Positions 9,050 through 18,635 of a stretch of DNA of 49,305 nt are shown in pieces. Both the position numbers and the translations under genes were made by a program. The stretch is taken from assembly GCA_903897605.1 (NCBI GenBank), contig CAIUCH010000056.1, forward strand, positions 1 through 49,305, given 5' to 3'. The notes under the pieces were generated by a model. That model searched no databases, was not told the DNA's origin, and saw only the letters and a list, made by a program, of their open reading frames with translations. This DNA is from an uncultured Alphaproteobacteria bacterium. Lineage in GTDB: Bacteria; Pseudomonadota; Alphaproteobacteria; Micropepsales; Micropepsaceae. Every line of letters starts with the position of its first letter. The stretch's first letter is position 1.

Positions 9050-9994
9050 TCACAGGACATAATTGAGCGCCACTGCCGGGGTGACCGTGGAGGTGGTGCC
9101 GTGGCTGTCCGGAAAGACGCGGACGCCGACCAGAACGCCCAGATTCGAAGTGAAATTATATTCGACCGCGGGCGCGAAACCGTAACCGTCGCTGCTGCCG
9201 AAGTTCAGGCGCAAGGCATTGGTGCCCTGCAAGCCCTTTGTGACGGTGGCATTGCCGTGATTGTAGAGCAGGTCCAGCGCCAGCACCCAATTGCGCGTCA
9301 GGCTGTATTCGAAGGCGGCATCGGTGGAAAACTGGTTGCCCGGCTGAGCGTGACCGAGGAAGCCCGGATCGGTGCCATAGACGCTGGCATCTGATACCGG
9401 CACGCGCGGTGAAAAAGTTTCCGACAGGTTGAGCCGCGTGCGCAGCAGCCGTCCATTGGGCATCCACCACGCCATCTGGGAATAGAGCGCCACGGTGGTG
9501 GCATAAGAGCCGCCGCCGAAGCCGTCACCCGCCCGGTCCAGCCGGTCATATTTTCCGGTCGGGAGATTCTGCAGCACCGCCAGCGCCAGATCGGGAATGC
9601 CGTTTGTTGGATCCATCGCCGTGATCATGTACTGGGCGCGCAAGGTGGTGTCGCCCAGATGCACACCCGAACTGTCCGCTCCGCCCCGCACGCTGTTATA
9701 GGCGATGTCCGGCGCCACCCCCACCGTCAGCCGGTCGGTGGCGCCGACCAGAAAATAGGTGAAGGAATGGAAGCTGTCGGTGTGCTTGCTGGTCACGTCA
9801 TAGAGATAGGGCTCGATCAGGATGTGCCCTTGCGGCAGGCTGTGCGCGGAATAGGCCACCAGCGGCCCCGTCCACCAGGCATCGTCGAGGGACTGCGGCG
9901 CATCCTCGGCCCTGGCGAGGCTCAGCGCCGCCCAGGCGTTGACGATGACAAGGCCCAGCATGCAGCGCATCGCAATCACAGTTCGTTTCTTCAT
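9050..9994 (-). CDS. Outer-membrane 'transporter' (MetA-pathway phenol-degradation-like beta-barrel)
   Basis: This 314-residue protein has a signal peptide (MKKRTVIAMRCMLGLVIVNAWAALSLARA). Alternating beta-strand segments follow, with PLVAYSAHSLPQGHILIEPYLYD, GATDRLTVGVAPDIAYNS, LGDTTLRAQYMI, VLQNLPTGKYDRLD and YGTDPGFLGHAQPGNQFS. It ends in a Tyr-x-Leu, as barrel proteins do. The family resembles PF13557, usually annotated only as 'transporter' with no proven substrate. The start at 9994 is chosen for the signal peptide; a longer frame reaches 10147. It is the intact paralogue of the decayed gene at 2744-3690, and comparing the two exposes the lesions in the latter. Confidence 0.78.
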   Translation of the reverse strand: MKKRTVIAMRCMLGLVIVNAWAALSLARAEDAPQSLDDAWWTGPLVAYSAHSLPQGHILIEPYLYDVTSKHTDSFHSFTYFLVGATDRLTVGVAPDIAYNSVRGGADSSGVHLGDTTLRAQYMITAMDPTNGIPDLALAVLQNLPTGKYDRLDRAGDGFGGGSYATTVALYSQMAWWMPNGRLLRTRLNLSETFSPRVPVSDASVYGTDPGFLGHAQPGNQFSTDAAFEYSLTRNWVLALDLLYNHGNATVTKGLQGTNALRLNFGSSDGYGFAPAVEYNFTSNLGVLVGVRVFPDSHGTTSTVTPAVALNYVL

Positions 9995-10290
9995 CACCGG
10001 TGCCTCAAAAAAATGGAGAGGTCGGCCTTCTATGGGGCGCAATCCCAAAGCGGAATGATCGAACCGCCGGAGCGGATGACCGATCGTCCAATTTCGCCAA
10101 GCCAGCGCGCGTTTGCGAAAACCGAGCGATGAAGATCTGTAGAACATGGAGTTTCTCTGTCCTGGCGCGGACAGAGTTGCGGCGGTCGCGATTCACCCGC
10201 TGTCGGAATCATTAGCGATGGGCCGCAGACCCGCTATGCGCGGGGTGAATGCTCCGCGCGATCCGGACCTTTAATTGGTCGGTTTTTCCG

Positions 10291-12192
10291 CTACGGCGCC
10301 AAGGGCAGGCTGACGAAGCTTTCCTGCGGTCCCGCCACCGTGATGCTTTGCGTCGCGGCTTTGTAATCCGACGGCTTGGCGAAGAAGATGTTGGGAACGA
10401 AGCTTTGCGGATTGCGGTCGTAAAGCGGAAACCAACTCGACTGCACCTGCACCATGATGCGGTGACCGGGCAGGAAGACATGGTCTGCGGTGGGCAGTTC
10501 GAACTGGTAATCCAGCTTGGCGCCCGGCGTGATCGGCTTGGGATCGGACAGCGACTCGCGATAACGGCCCCGGAAAATATCCATCGCCACCGCCAGCTGA
10601 TAACCACCCATGGCGTGATCGACGGGAACCTGGTCGGGATAAACGTCGATCAGCTTGACCACCCAGTCGGCATCGCTGCCGGTGGTGGCGGCATTCAGAT
10701 GCACCACTGGCTGGCCGCGCACCGTCACCGGCTTGGCCAGCACTTCGGTGGTGAAGCTCAGCACATCGGGCCGTCCCGATGCTTCGCGCTGGTCGTCGGT
10801 CAGCCAGCAGGCCCATTGCGCGCAGGTGTCGTACCCAGCGGTCTTGTTCGGGCGGGCCCGATATGGCACCGGCTTGGCGGGATCGGAAACATAGTCAGCA
10901 CTCGCCGCCGCGCCTGCCATCGGCTCAAAGCCCAGCCCGCCGCCGGGCTTGAGATAAAGCGAGGCGGGCTTCACCGATGCCAGCGGCCAGGAGGGATAGC
11001 TGCGCCATTCATTGGTGCCGGTCTCGAACACGTTGGCGGTCGCCACTTCCAGCGGCGGCGCTTCGTCCTTCAGGTAATGGGCAAGCGTCGGCGCCAGCAC
11101 ATGCGCCCGCCACCATTTCGAGGTGTCCATGCCGAACTTGATCGCACCCAGCGAGCTGCCTTCGTCGATCCCCTGGCCGTGATACCAGGGCCCCAGCGAC
11201 AGGCGCACCATGTTGCCCGTGTCCTTGGGCTTCAGCGCCTTCCACATCGCCAGATAACCGTAGATGTCTTCGGCGTCCCACAGGCTGCCTACCAGCAGGA
11301 TCGGCACGGTGATTGGCTGGCCCGCCAGAATCTTGTCCATCGCCTGGGACTGCCAGAAACCGTCATAGGCGGGATGGGCGGTGACCTTGTTCCAGAATCC
11401 CATCTGCTCCAGGCCATGGGCCTTGCCCAGCGCGCCCGCCGAGCCGCCGCGCAAATAGAAATCGTAATCATCCGCTTCGGACTGCCACCATTTGCCGGAA
11501 TTGTCGGCGGTGCCGTCCTGCTCATAGATGTAGGGCATGTTCTGTTCGCGGAAGGCGCCATTGTGGAACCAGTCGTCACCGCGCCAGCCATCCACCATGG
11601 GATTCATCGGCACCGAAATTTTCAGCGCCGGATGCGGATGCACCAGCGCCATCAGCGGCAGGAAGCCGTCATAGGAAATGCCGATGATGCCGACCTTGCC
11701 GTTGGATTCCGGCACATGTTTCACCAGCCAGTCGATGGTGTCATAGGCGTCGGTGGAATCGTCGGTCTTGGTGGGATTGTACGCGGTGCCCGCCAGCGGC
11801 GGGTTCATCAGATAGATGCCCTTGGAGCCATACTTGCCCCGCACATCCTGCACCACGCGGATATAACCGCCTTCGATGATGGTGTCGTTGGCATTGTCAT
11901 AGCCGTCCAGGATCATGCCCAGATGGCCGCTTTGGGCGTATCCGGTCTGGACCTCGGCGCTGTAGGGCGTGCGGGTGAGCACGATGGCTGCATGGGCGGC
12001 GCCGCGCGGCACCAGGATGACGGTGTGCAAGGTGACGCCGTCGCGCATCGGGATTTCCTCGACCCGGCGCACATAGTCGAAACTGCCTTCGCTGCGGACC
12101 AGTTTCTTGGGGGTCTCGTTATAGTCCGGCGCCGCGACGGCCGCGCCACTCAACACCAGGCAAAGCCCGGCAACGATCGATCCCGTCCGCAT
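10291..12192 (-). CDS. CocE/NonD-family alpha/beta hydrolase (X-Pro peptidase-like)
   Basis: This 633-residue secreted protein has a signal peptide (MRTGSIVAGLCLVLSGAAVAA), then the alpha/beta-hydrolase domain and a C-terminal jelly-roll. The nucleophile motif is GISYDG with Ser173 at the centre. RDGVTLHTVILVPRG opens the hydrolase domain and RTPYSAE is the usual early loop. The C-terminal part (DWVVKLIDVYPDQ, LDYQFELPTADHVFLPGHRIMVQVQSSWFPLYDRNPQ) matches the PepX C-terminal domain. Known members cleave X-Pro dipeptides, cocaine esters or glutaryl-7-ACA, so the likely role here is peptide or ester hydrolysis in the periplasm. The start at 12192 has GGGGGA 7 bases upstream, better than the ATG at 12204. 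Confidence 0.9.
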   Translation of the reverse strand: MRTGSIVAGLCLVLSGAAVAAPDYNETPKKLVRSEGSFDYVRRVEEIPMRDGVTLHTVILVPRGAAHAAIVLTRTPYSAEVQTGYAQSGHLGMILDGYDNANDTIIEGGYIRVVQDVRGKYGSKGIYLMNPPLAGTAYNPTKTDDSTDAYDTIDWLVKHVPESNGKVGIIGISYDGFLPLMALVHPHPALKISVPMNPMVDGWRGDDWFHNGAFREQNMPYIYEQDGTADNSGKWWQSEADDYDFYLRGGSAGALGKAHGLEQMGFWNKVTAHPAYDGFWQSQAMDKILAGQPITVPILLVGSLWDAEDIYGYLAMWKALKPKDTGNMVRLSLGPWYHGQGIDEGSSLGAIKFGMDTSKWWRAHVLAPTLAHYLKDEAPPLEVATANVFETGTNEWRSYPSWPLASVKPASLYLKPGGGLGFEPMAGAAASADYVSDPAKPVPYRARPNKTAGYDTCAQWACWLTDDQREASGRPDVLSFTTEVLAKPVTVRGQPVVHLNAATTGSDADWVVKLIDVYPDQVPVDHAMGGYQLAVAMDIFRGRYRESLSDPKPITPGAKLDYQFELPTADHVFLPGHRIMVQVQSSWFPLYDRNPQSFVPNIFFAKPSDYKAATQSITVAGPQESFVSLPLAP

Positions 12193-12261
12193 CAATTCCC
12201 CCACGTCTTTTGTCCTGGAATTCTAGCGCCGGGGCCGCGCCCCCCGCCAGTGCGGGGCCGG

Positions 12262-12792
12262 CTAACGCAGCCGGTCCTGGATTTTGGCCAGACCCGCCTT
12301 GGCGCAGGCTTCGTCCTGGCCGGCCACCGATCCGCCGCCGACCGCAAAGGCGCCGGCACTCGCGCCGCCCATCGTCACCGGCAGCGCCCCCGAAAACGGG
12401 GTCGACATATAGGGATCGGCCATCAACTGGGCCAGGAAGGCGGGGTCGATCTTGGCGCGCTCGGCCGCCTGGGCGCTGGACATGCCGGTCTTGACCGCAA
12501 TGCGGGCCTTGCTCGCCGCCAGCCGCTCGGTAAGGACGCCGCCATCGGCGGATATCAGCGCGATGGGGATATCCTCGCTGTCCACCATCAGGGCAGTGAC
12601 TTTGGCGCCCTGGGCGTCGCAAGCCGCCAGCGCCGCCTGTGCCGCTTCGATCGCCAGGGCAGGCGAAACGCCATGGCCATGGGGCGGCCGGGGGCTGCGA
12701 AAATCCTCCATGGTGGGCGGAATGGTGATGACCTGCGCAAAGGCAGGCGGCGACGCCAGAAAAACCGCAGCGGCAAGCGTGATCCGGTTCAT
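12262..12792 (-). CDS. GlcG/HbpS-like haem-binding-family protein, secreted
   Basis: This 176-residue protein has a signal peptide (MNRITLAAAVFLASPPAFAQ). The mature part is the GlcG fold (PF03928): ALAIEAAQAALAACDAQGAKVTALMVDSEDIPIALISADG, then AASKARIAVKTGMSSAQAAER and GALPVTMGG...GAFAVGGGSVAGQDEACAKAGL. Family members bind haem or corrinoid, or have no known ligand. The long Pro/His-containing stretch before the domain (PRPPHGHG) is a possible metal or haem contact. The start has AAGGAG just upstream. It lies 66 bases after the beta-barrel gene on the same strand, so the two may be co-transcribed. Confidence 0.8.
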   Translation of the reverse strand: MNRITLAAAVFLASPPAFAQVITIPPTMEDFRSPRPPHGHGVSPALAIEAAQAALAACDAQGAKVTALMVDSEDIPIALISADGGVLTERLAASKARIAVKTGMSSAQAAERAKIDPAFLAQLMADPYMSTPFSGALPVTMGGASAGAFAVGGGSVAGQDEACAKAGLAKIQDRLR

Positions 12793-12858
12793 GGCGCTCT
12801 CCTTGCTGGATATCGCCTTTCTACCCGATTCTCGCGAAGCCGTTCCCACCGCCAAGGT

Positions 12859-13434
12859 TCAATTCAAGTCGATGTTGAAGCCGGTGTTCAGCGAGAGCGC
12901 GGAATTGGCCAGCCCGCTCATGGTCAGCGGCTCGTAGCGCCCGATGACATGGAACTCGTAGCCGCCGGCGAAGGAGAAGGACAAGCCGGCGCCGCCGCGC
13001 CAGTTGATTTGGTCGCCATGCAGCAGGGTGGCGGGGACCCGCGCTTGCTTGATGATGCCATTCTTGAGGTAGGACTGGTGGGTATAATCGCTGGCGCCGA
13101 AATTGGCCTGGCTCAGGCCCGCGGTGAGGACGATATTGAGGAAGCCGCCGACCGGGACATAGGCCAGTCCATCGCCGGTCAGCCGGTTGATGCGCAGATC
13201 GGTCTGCTGGAAGGTGTGGCGTACCGTGCCATAACCCAGCTCCACTGCGAATCTGCTGAAATGGTCGCCGATATGGATGGTGGGTCCCAGCAGCGATTCC
13301 GCGAACAGGCTGGGGGCGGTACTCTTGAAGTCGATGGAATTGGCCACCAGGTCGAGGCCGCCATAGACCGCCGCGTCGGCCGCCGACAGCGGCAGCAGGG
13401 CGAACAGTCCCGCCAGAACTAGATGTTTTTGCAT
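12859..13434 (-). CDS. Small outer-membrane beta-barrel protein
   Basis: This 191-residue protein has a signal peptide (MQKHLVLAGLFALLPLSAADA). A run of amphipathic beta-strands follows (VYGGLDLVANSIDF, SRFAVELGYGTVRHTFQ, YVPVGGFLNIVLTAGLSQANF, AGLSFSFAGGYEFHVIGRYEPL), ending SLNTGFNIDLN. Length and strand pattern suit an eight-stranded OmpW/OmpX-like barrel, but I cannot assign a named family. It is likely the first gene of a two-gene unit with the GlcG-like gene, and it is divergent from the RND pump genes across a long spacer. Confidence 0.7.
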   Translation of the reverse strand: MQKHLVLAGLFALLPLSAADAAVYGGLDLVANSIDFKSTAPSLFAESLLGPTIHIGDHFSRFAVELGYGTVRHTFQQTDLRINRLTGDGLAYVPVGGFLNIVLTAGLSQANFGASDYTHQSYLKNGIIKQARVPATLLHGDQINWRGGAGLSFSFAGGYEFHVIGRYEPLTMSGLANSALSLNTGFNIDLN

Positions 13435-14000
13435 ATGAATCGCTGTTGATGACTTCCTGGAGCGACCCTAGATAGCGCGCCGCGTCCCGAATAGCGATTC
13501 CTGCCGACCGCACTTCAGCGTTGCCGATCTTTCATCAATCGGGCCACGACCGCCAGGCGGACATTTTGCAAGTATATCAAGTTATTGCGCGTTCGCTGGC
13601 ATGGACAGTGGCGCCACACACGGCGCCAGGAAGCGCTGTCGCGGTGTGAATGGGGGCGATTCATACACGCCGTCCCGATTTTCCCAGCAACCGCAAAAAT
13701 TCCAACCATGCCGTGAGGGACGTCGCGACGGCCTGGGAAGGCTCGGACGAGGCCAGGATCGATCCGCGCCGGGTCGGATTTCCGAATTCCTTGCCGGATT
13801 CGCGATCCGTCACGCCCGAACGACTGCCTGTAAGCTGCTGTAAAACAATATTTAATCGGTTCCAGGCACCGGCACGACACGTCTCGTCGAACATTGATAA
13901 AAATTATAAGGTTACAAACCGCGTGCTCTATACCTTCCGCGTCGGTTTTCGGTGGACAGATGAGCGGCAGCGCACAGGTTTCGGACAGGGCGGCAGCGCA
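13435..14000. other. Long divergent spacer before the RND efflux genes
   Basis: About 565 bases separate the barrel gene (minus) from the RND adaptor (plus). No frame here has a motif or ribosome site that I trust. An AT-rich stretch at about 13840-13925 (TAAAACAATATTTAATCGG, TTGATAAAAATTATAAGG) contrasts with the GC-rich surroundings and probably carries the pump promoter. I see no regulator gene, although pumps of this type are often controlled by a neighbouring TetR gene. Confidence 0.45.
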
Positions 14001-15239
14001 ATGAATGCGCCCGATAATCTTCGCCTTGGTCCCTTGCCGCTGACCACCGGTCCCGGACGATTTCCGAAGCTCCGCACTTTGCTGATCGGCGGCGGGCTGC
14101 TGGTTCTGGTGCTGGCGGCCTATTGGTATTTCAACGGCAGAGCCGACAATGCGGGCGACCGGCGCACCGCCGCCGCGCCCGTTCGGGTGGCGCTTGTCGA
14201 GAAACGCGACATGGCCGTGGTGGAACGCAGCTTGGGCACTGTCGTCGCCAACACGCTGGTGCAATTGACGGCGCGCGTCCAAGGAACGCTCGAGACCGCC
14301 AATTTCAAGGAAGGTCAATTCGTCAAAAAAGGCGATCTGCTGTTCCAGATCGATCCCAATCCGTTCCAAGCGGCATTCGCCCAGGCGGATGCGATCTGGC
14401 GCCGCGACCAGGCCCAGTTTGAGAACGCGCTGCGCGACAAACAACGCTATGCGACCCTCCACGATCAGGGCGCCATCTCCACCCAGCAGCGCGATACGTC
14501 CAATACCAACGCGGATGTGATGGCCGCGACGGTCGCGGCCGACAAGGCGGCTGTCGATATGGCGCGTCTCAATCTCGGCTATGCGCAGATCAGGGCGCCG
14601 GTCGACGGCAAGACCGGTCCGGTGCTGGTCCAGCCCGGTAACATGATCAGCGGATCCGGCGGCGGCAGCACCCCGCTGGTCACCATCGCCGAAGTGCGCC
14701 CAATCAAGATATCATTCACTTTGCCCCAATCCGATCTGGAGCGCATTCAGGCACGGCAGCGAAGCGGCCAGATTTTCGCCAGACTGGATGTGCATGATCA
14801 TACCGGCAAAGTGCTGGCGCAGCCGGTCGATTTCATCAGCAATGCCGTCAGCAATCTGAGCGGCACGATCGAACTGCGCGCCACATTTCCCAATGACGAT
14901 CTTTCGCTGGTGCCCGGTCAATTAGTCAATGTGACGGTCGAGCTGGACAATATCTCCAGCGCGCTGGTGGTGCCGCGCGATGCCGTCAACGACAGCCCCA
15001 ATGGCGCGTATGTTTTCGTCATCAAGGACGGGCGGGCAAGCCAGCGGCCCGTCACGGTATTGACCGATGACGGCACCAATGCCGCCATCGCCGGAAAACT
15101 CGCCGCCCGCGATCAGGTGGTGATCGAAGGACAGTTGCGCGTCGTTCCCGGCGCGCCGGTGCGCATCCTGGCGGCGCGGCCCGCCATCGAGGGCAGCCAG
15201 ACCTCGTCCGATCAGGTTCATGGGCGGGCGCCGCAGTGA
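14001..15239 (+). CDS. RND efflux periplasmic adaptor subunit (HlyD/MdtA-like)
   Basis: This 412-residue protein has an N-terminal membrane anchor (residues 24-44, LRTLLIGGGLLVLVLAAYWYF). A biotinyl-lipoyl half follows (LTARVQGTLETANFKEGQFVKKGDLLFQIDP), then a coiled-coil hairpin (AQADAIWRRDQAQFENALRDKQRY). The second lipoyl half is LNLGYAQIRAPVDGKTGPVLVQPGNMI, and the beta-barrel and membrane-proximal domains end in VPRDAVNDSPNGAYVFVIKDG. This is the MdtA/AcrA plan. It links the inner-membrane permease to an outer-membrane channel. The stop overlaps the permease start (GTGA at 15236-15239), so the two are translationally coupled. No TolC-like gene is present here, so the channel must be encoded elsewhere. 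The ATG at 14001 is chosen from the domain start; the open frame extends upstream to 13650. Confidence 0.9.
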   Translation: MNAPDNLRLGPLPLTTGPGRFPKLRTLLIGGGLLVLVLAAYWYFNGRADNAGDRRTAAAPVRVALVEKRDMAVVERSLGTVVANTLVQLTARVQGTLETANFKEGQFVKKGDLLFQIDPNPFQAAFAQADAIWRRDQAQFENALRDKQRYATLHDQGAISTQQRDTSNTNADVMAATVAADKAAVDMARLNLGYAQIRAPVDGKTGPVLVQPGNMISGSGGGSTPLVTIAEVRPIKISFTLPQSDLERIQARQRSGQIFARLDVHDHTGKVLAQPVDFISNAVSNLSGTIELRATFPNDDLSLVPGQLVNVTVELDNISSALVVPRDAVNDSPNGAYVFVIKDGRASQRPVTVLTDDGTNAAIAGKLAARDQVVIEGQLRVVPGAPVRILAARPAIEGSQTSSDQVHGRAPQ

Positions 15240-18200
15240 ACATCTCGGCGCAGTTCATCAAGCGCCCGATCATGACCTGCCTGGTGATGGCCGCGTTAGT
15301 GATCGCCGGACTGTTCGGCTACGCCGTGCTGCCGGTCAGCGAATTGCCCAACATCGATTTTCCCACCATCAGCGTGCAGGCCAGTCTGCCGGGCGCCGAT
15401 CCCCAGACCATGGCGTCGGCGGTGGCGACGCCGCTGGAAAACGTCTTCGCGTCCATTCCTGGGCTCGACACCATGACGTCGACCAGCTTCCAGGGATTCA
15501 CCAGCATCACGCTTCAGTTCCGGCTGGAGCGCAACATCGACCTCGCCGCCCAGGATGTGCAATCGGCCATTTCCGGCGTGCTTCGACGATTGCCGCGCGC
15601 GATGCCCAATCCGCCGACCTTGCGCAAGAACGATCCGTCCGCCCAACCGATCTATTTCATCTCGCTCTATTCCGACACGGTGCCGATCAGTAAAGTCGAT
15701 CAATATGCCCGCAGCCTGCTGGCGACGCAGCTTTCCACTCTGGACGGCGTCGCCCAGGTCAATCTGTACGGTCAGGCGCGCTTCGCCGTGCGCATCCAGG
15801 CCGATCCCGCGGCGCTCGCCGCACGGCAGATGAGCCTGCTTGACCTTTCCGCCGCCGCCGCTTCGACCAACTCCAACCAGGCGTCCGGCACGCTCAACGG
15901 CGCCACCAAGACCGCGATCATTCGCTCCGAAGGCCAACTGGACAATGCCGAGGCCTTCCGCAGGCAGCCCGCCGCCTATCGCAACGGCGCGCCGGTGACA
16001 TTCGGCGATGTCGCCCGGGTGGTCGACAGTTTCGAGAATGTGCGCTCGATCGATTGGCTGAATGACAAACGCGCCGTGACCCTGGCGATTCAGCGCCAGC
16101 CCGATTCCAACACCATGGCGATCGTGGACAATATCAAGAAAGTGTTGCCGCGGTTTGTCGCGCAATTGCCGGCCGGCATCCAGATGAAAGTGTTCTACGA
16201 CCGCAGCCAGACCATCCGGGCGGCGGTTGACGATGTGCAGATTACGCTTTTGATCGCCGCGGTGCTGGTGGTGGCGGTGATCTTTCTGTTCCTGCGCAAG
16301 GTCAGCGCCACCATCATCCCATCGCTGGCATTGCCCATCGCGGTAATCGGCACCTTTGCGGGCATGTCTCTGCTGGGGTTCAATCTCGACAATCTCTCGC
16401 TGATGGCCCTGACCTTGTCGGTGGGCTTTGTCGTCGACGACGCCATCGTCATGCTGGAAAATATCGTGCGCCATGTCGAGGCAGGCGAGGCGCCCTATCA
16501 GGCGGCCCTGCGCGGTTCCCGCGAAATCGGTTTCACCATCCTGTCCATGACCGTCTCGCTGGCGGCGGTCTTCATCCCCATCCTGTTCATGAGCGGTATC
16601 GTCGGCCGGTTGCTGCACGAATTTGCCGTCACCATCATCGTGGCGATCGTTATATCGGGGGTGATTTCCCTCACCCTCACGCCAATGCTATGCGCGCGGG
16701 TGCTGCGCGACGAAAGTCGCGAGAAACATGGCCGGGTCTATCGCATGAGCGAAGCGGCCTTCCTCAAGGTCCAGAGTCTTTACGAAGGCAGCCTCAGATG
16801 GTCGCTCAACCATCGGCCGGTGATCCTGGGCATATTTTTCGCTAGCATCGTCGCCAGTGCGGGGCTGTTCATGGTGATGCCGCAGGATTTCCTGCCCAGC
16901 GACGACACCAGTATTTTGCGCGGCAGCGTTCAGACCGCGACCGGCACTTCGTTCGACCAGCTCGTCGCTTATACCCGCCGGATCATGAAGATCGTCGAGC
17001 AGGACCCCAATGTCGCCGATGTCCAGGGCGACGAGGGCGGCGACATGTCGATCGCGTTGAAACCCCTGTCGCAGCGGCGTCTTTCGGCCGACCAGGTAAC
17101 CACGCAATTGCGCCGCGAGACGCGGGACATTCCCGGCACCAGCGTCACCTTCGTCAACCCGCCCACCATCCGTATCGGCGGGCGCGGCTCCCGCTCCAGC
17201 TATCAGTATACGCTTCAGGGACTCGATCTCACCGAGTTGCAGCAGGCGGCCGATGAGTTGGTGCAAGCCCTGCAGGACGATCCGACTTTCGTGGGGGTCA
17301 ACAGCGATCAGGACAAGGTCGCGCCGTCCGTCCATGTCACGATCGATCGGGTGCGCGCCTCGGCGCTTGGCGTGACGCCGGACGAAATCCAAAGCACGCT
17401 GGGTCTGGCCTTTGGGGGACAGCAGGTTTCCCAGATCTATGCCACCACCGATCAATATCAAGTGATCCTGGAGCTGCTGCCGCAATACCAGCTCGATGCG
17501 TCCGGTCTTTCACGCATTTATCTTCCCGGCGCTGGCGGCGCGATGGTGCCGCTGACCGCGGTGACCCAGATCACGCGCGGTTCCATGCCACCCACCATCA
17601 GTCACGCCGGCCAGATACCGGCGATCACCGTGTCGTTCGATCTGGCGCCGGGCAAGGCGCTCAGCGATGCGGTGGCGGGCGTGAAACGCGCCACCGACCG
17701 CCTCGGTCTGCCCGCCAGCGTGCAAGGCGGTTTCGCCGGCACCGCCGCCGCCTTCCAAGCCTCGACTTCGAACATGGCGTGGCTGCTGCTGATCGCCATC
17801 ATCGTGGTCTACATCATCCTGGGTATTCTGTATGAGAGCTTCATCCATCCCCTGACGATTCTGTCGGGCCTGCCATCCGCCGCCCTGGGCGCGCTGCTCA
17901 CGCTTTATCTGGCGGGCATTCCGCTGACGCTCTACGCTTTTGTGGGCATGATCATGCTGGTGGGGATCGTCAAGAAAAACGCCATCATGATGATCGATTT
18001 CGCTCTGCAGCGGCAGCGCGGCGACACCAATGTGCCGGCGGCGCAGGCGATCTATGAGGCCGCGCTGGTGCGCTTCCGTCCCATCATGATGACGACGATG
18101 GCGGCGATGATGGGCACATTGCCGATCGCGCTGGGAACCGGCATGGGCGCGGACTCCCGCCGGCCGCTGGGGCTTTGCGTTGCCGGCGGGCTGCTGTTTT

Positions 18201-18319
18201 CCCAGCTTCTGACGCTCTACATCACGCCCGTGCTGTACACCTATCTGGAAAATCTGCAGAACAGATTTGGCAATTTTCGCGCCATTCCGGATGACGAACC
18301 GGCATCCCAGGCGTCCTGA
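15236..18319 (+). CDS. RND multidrug efflux permease (HAE1/MdtB-MdtC-like)
   Basis: At 1027 residues this is full length for the family. TM1 is at 10-30 (IMTCLVMAALVIAGLFGYAVL), followed by the porter domain motif LPNIDFPTISVQASLPGADPQ. The proton-relay motif GFVVDDAIVMLENI in TM4 (Asp pair near 400) matches AcrB Asp407/408. The last helices include GMIMLVGIVKKNAIMMIDFALQ. It uses the proton gradient to export drugs or metabolites with the adaptor just upstream. The start is GTG, overlapping the adaptor stop. The sequence alone does not tell the substrate. A cationic drug or detergent pump of the MdtBC type is the closest comparison. Confidence 0.93.
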   Translation: MNISAQFIKRPIMTCLVMAALVIAGLFGYAVLPVSELPNIDFPTISVQASLPGADPQTMASAVATPLENVFASIPGLDTMTSTSFQGFTSITLQFRLERNIDLAAQDVQSAISGVLRRLPRAMPNPPTLRKNDPSAQPIYFISLYSDTVPISKVDQYARSLLATQLSTLDGVAQVNLYGQARFAVRIQADPAALAARQMSLLDLSAAAASTNSNQASGTLNGATKTAIIRSEGQLDNAEAFRRQPAAYRNGAPVTFGDVARVVDSFENVRSIDWLNDKRAVTLAIQRQPDSNTMAIVDNIKKVLPRFVAQLPAGIQMKVFYDRSQTIRAAVDDVQITLLIAAVLVVAVIFLFLRKVSATIIPSLALPIAVIGTFAGMSLLGFNLDNLSLMALTLSVGFVVDDAIVMLENIVRHVEAGEAPYQAALRGSREIGFTILSMTVSLAAVFIPILFMSGIVGRLLHEFAVTIIVAIVISGVISLTLTPMLCARVLRDESREKHGRVYRMSEAAFLKVQSLYEGSLRWSLNHRPVILGIFFASIVASAGLFMVMPQDFLPSDDTSILRGSVQTATGTSFDQLVAYTRRIMKIVEQDPNVADVQGDEGGDMSIALKPLSQRRLSADQVTTQLRRETRDIPGTSVTFVNPPTIRIGGRGSRSSYQYTLQGLDLTELQQAADELVQALQDDPTFVGVNSDQDKVAPSVHVTIDRVRASALGVTPDEIQSTLGLAFGGQQVSQIYATTDQYQVILELLPQYQLDASGLSRIYLPGAGGAMVPLTAVTQITRGSMPPTISHAGQIPAITVSFDLAPGKALSDAVAGVKRATDRLGLPASVQGGFAGTAAAFQASTSNMAWLLLIAIIVVYIILGILYESFIHPLTILSGLPSAALGALLTLYLAGIPLTLYAFVGMIMLVGIVKKNAIMMIDFALQRQRGDTNVPAAQAIYEAALVRFRPIMMTTMAAMMGTLPIALGTGMGADSRRPLGLCVAGGLLFSQLLTLYITPVLYTYLENLQNRFGNFRAIPDDEPASQAS

Positions 18320-18352
18320 CGCCGCCGCGAACCGGTCTATCGCCGGCCGGGA

Positions 18353-18583
18353 TCAAGGTGTCGCGCGGTTGGCCCATAGGCGGCGGACCAGTTCCTGGGT
18401 GCCGGCCGGAACATCATATCCATCCGACAATTCCGCCCCTTCCTCCAGCACATCGTCATAGCTGCCCGCTTTCAGGCAGATCGGGCAGACCACGATGTCG
18501 CTGTTCTGCGACAGGCCGATGCGCAACAGCGGCGTTGCGCAATGGGAACATTTGATGGTGAGAAAAGCGTGGAATGGCTCCAT
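18353..18583 (-). CDS. Small zinc-ribbon protein
   Basis: This 76-residue protein has two CxxC knuckles, CSHC (13-16) and CPIC (33-36), separated by 16 residues, which can bind one zinc. It is followed by an acidic helix (SYDDVLEEGAELSDGYDV). AGGGG lies about 12 bases before the ATG. I know no named family for it. Zinc ribbons of this size often bind nucleic acid or act as assembly factors. It lies between the RND permease (convergent, 33 bases) and korB (same strand, 53 bases upstream), and could be read from the korAB transcript. Confidence 0.6.
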   Translation of the reverse strand: MEPFHAFLTIKCSHCATPLLRIGLSQNSDIVVCPICLKAGSYDDVLEEGAELSDGYDVPAGTQELVRRLWANRATP

Positions 18584-18635
18584 GACAATTTACCCCTGTC
18601 CCGAAAATGCGAATCTCAATGCGTGATGCGTGCCC

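Noticed and set aside
10249..13422. Very long open frame on the plus strand (about 1057 codons)
   Set aside because: It lies opposite three well-supported minus-strand genes. Its His/Arg/Gly-rich composition is the usual antisense shadow in GC-rich DNA.
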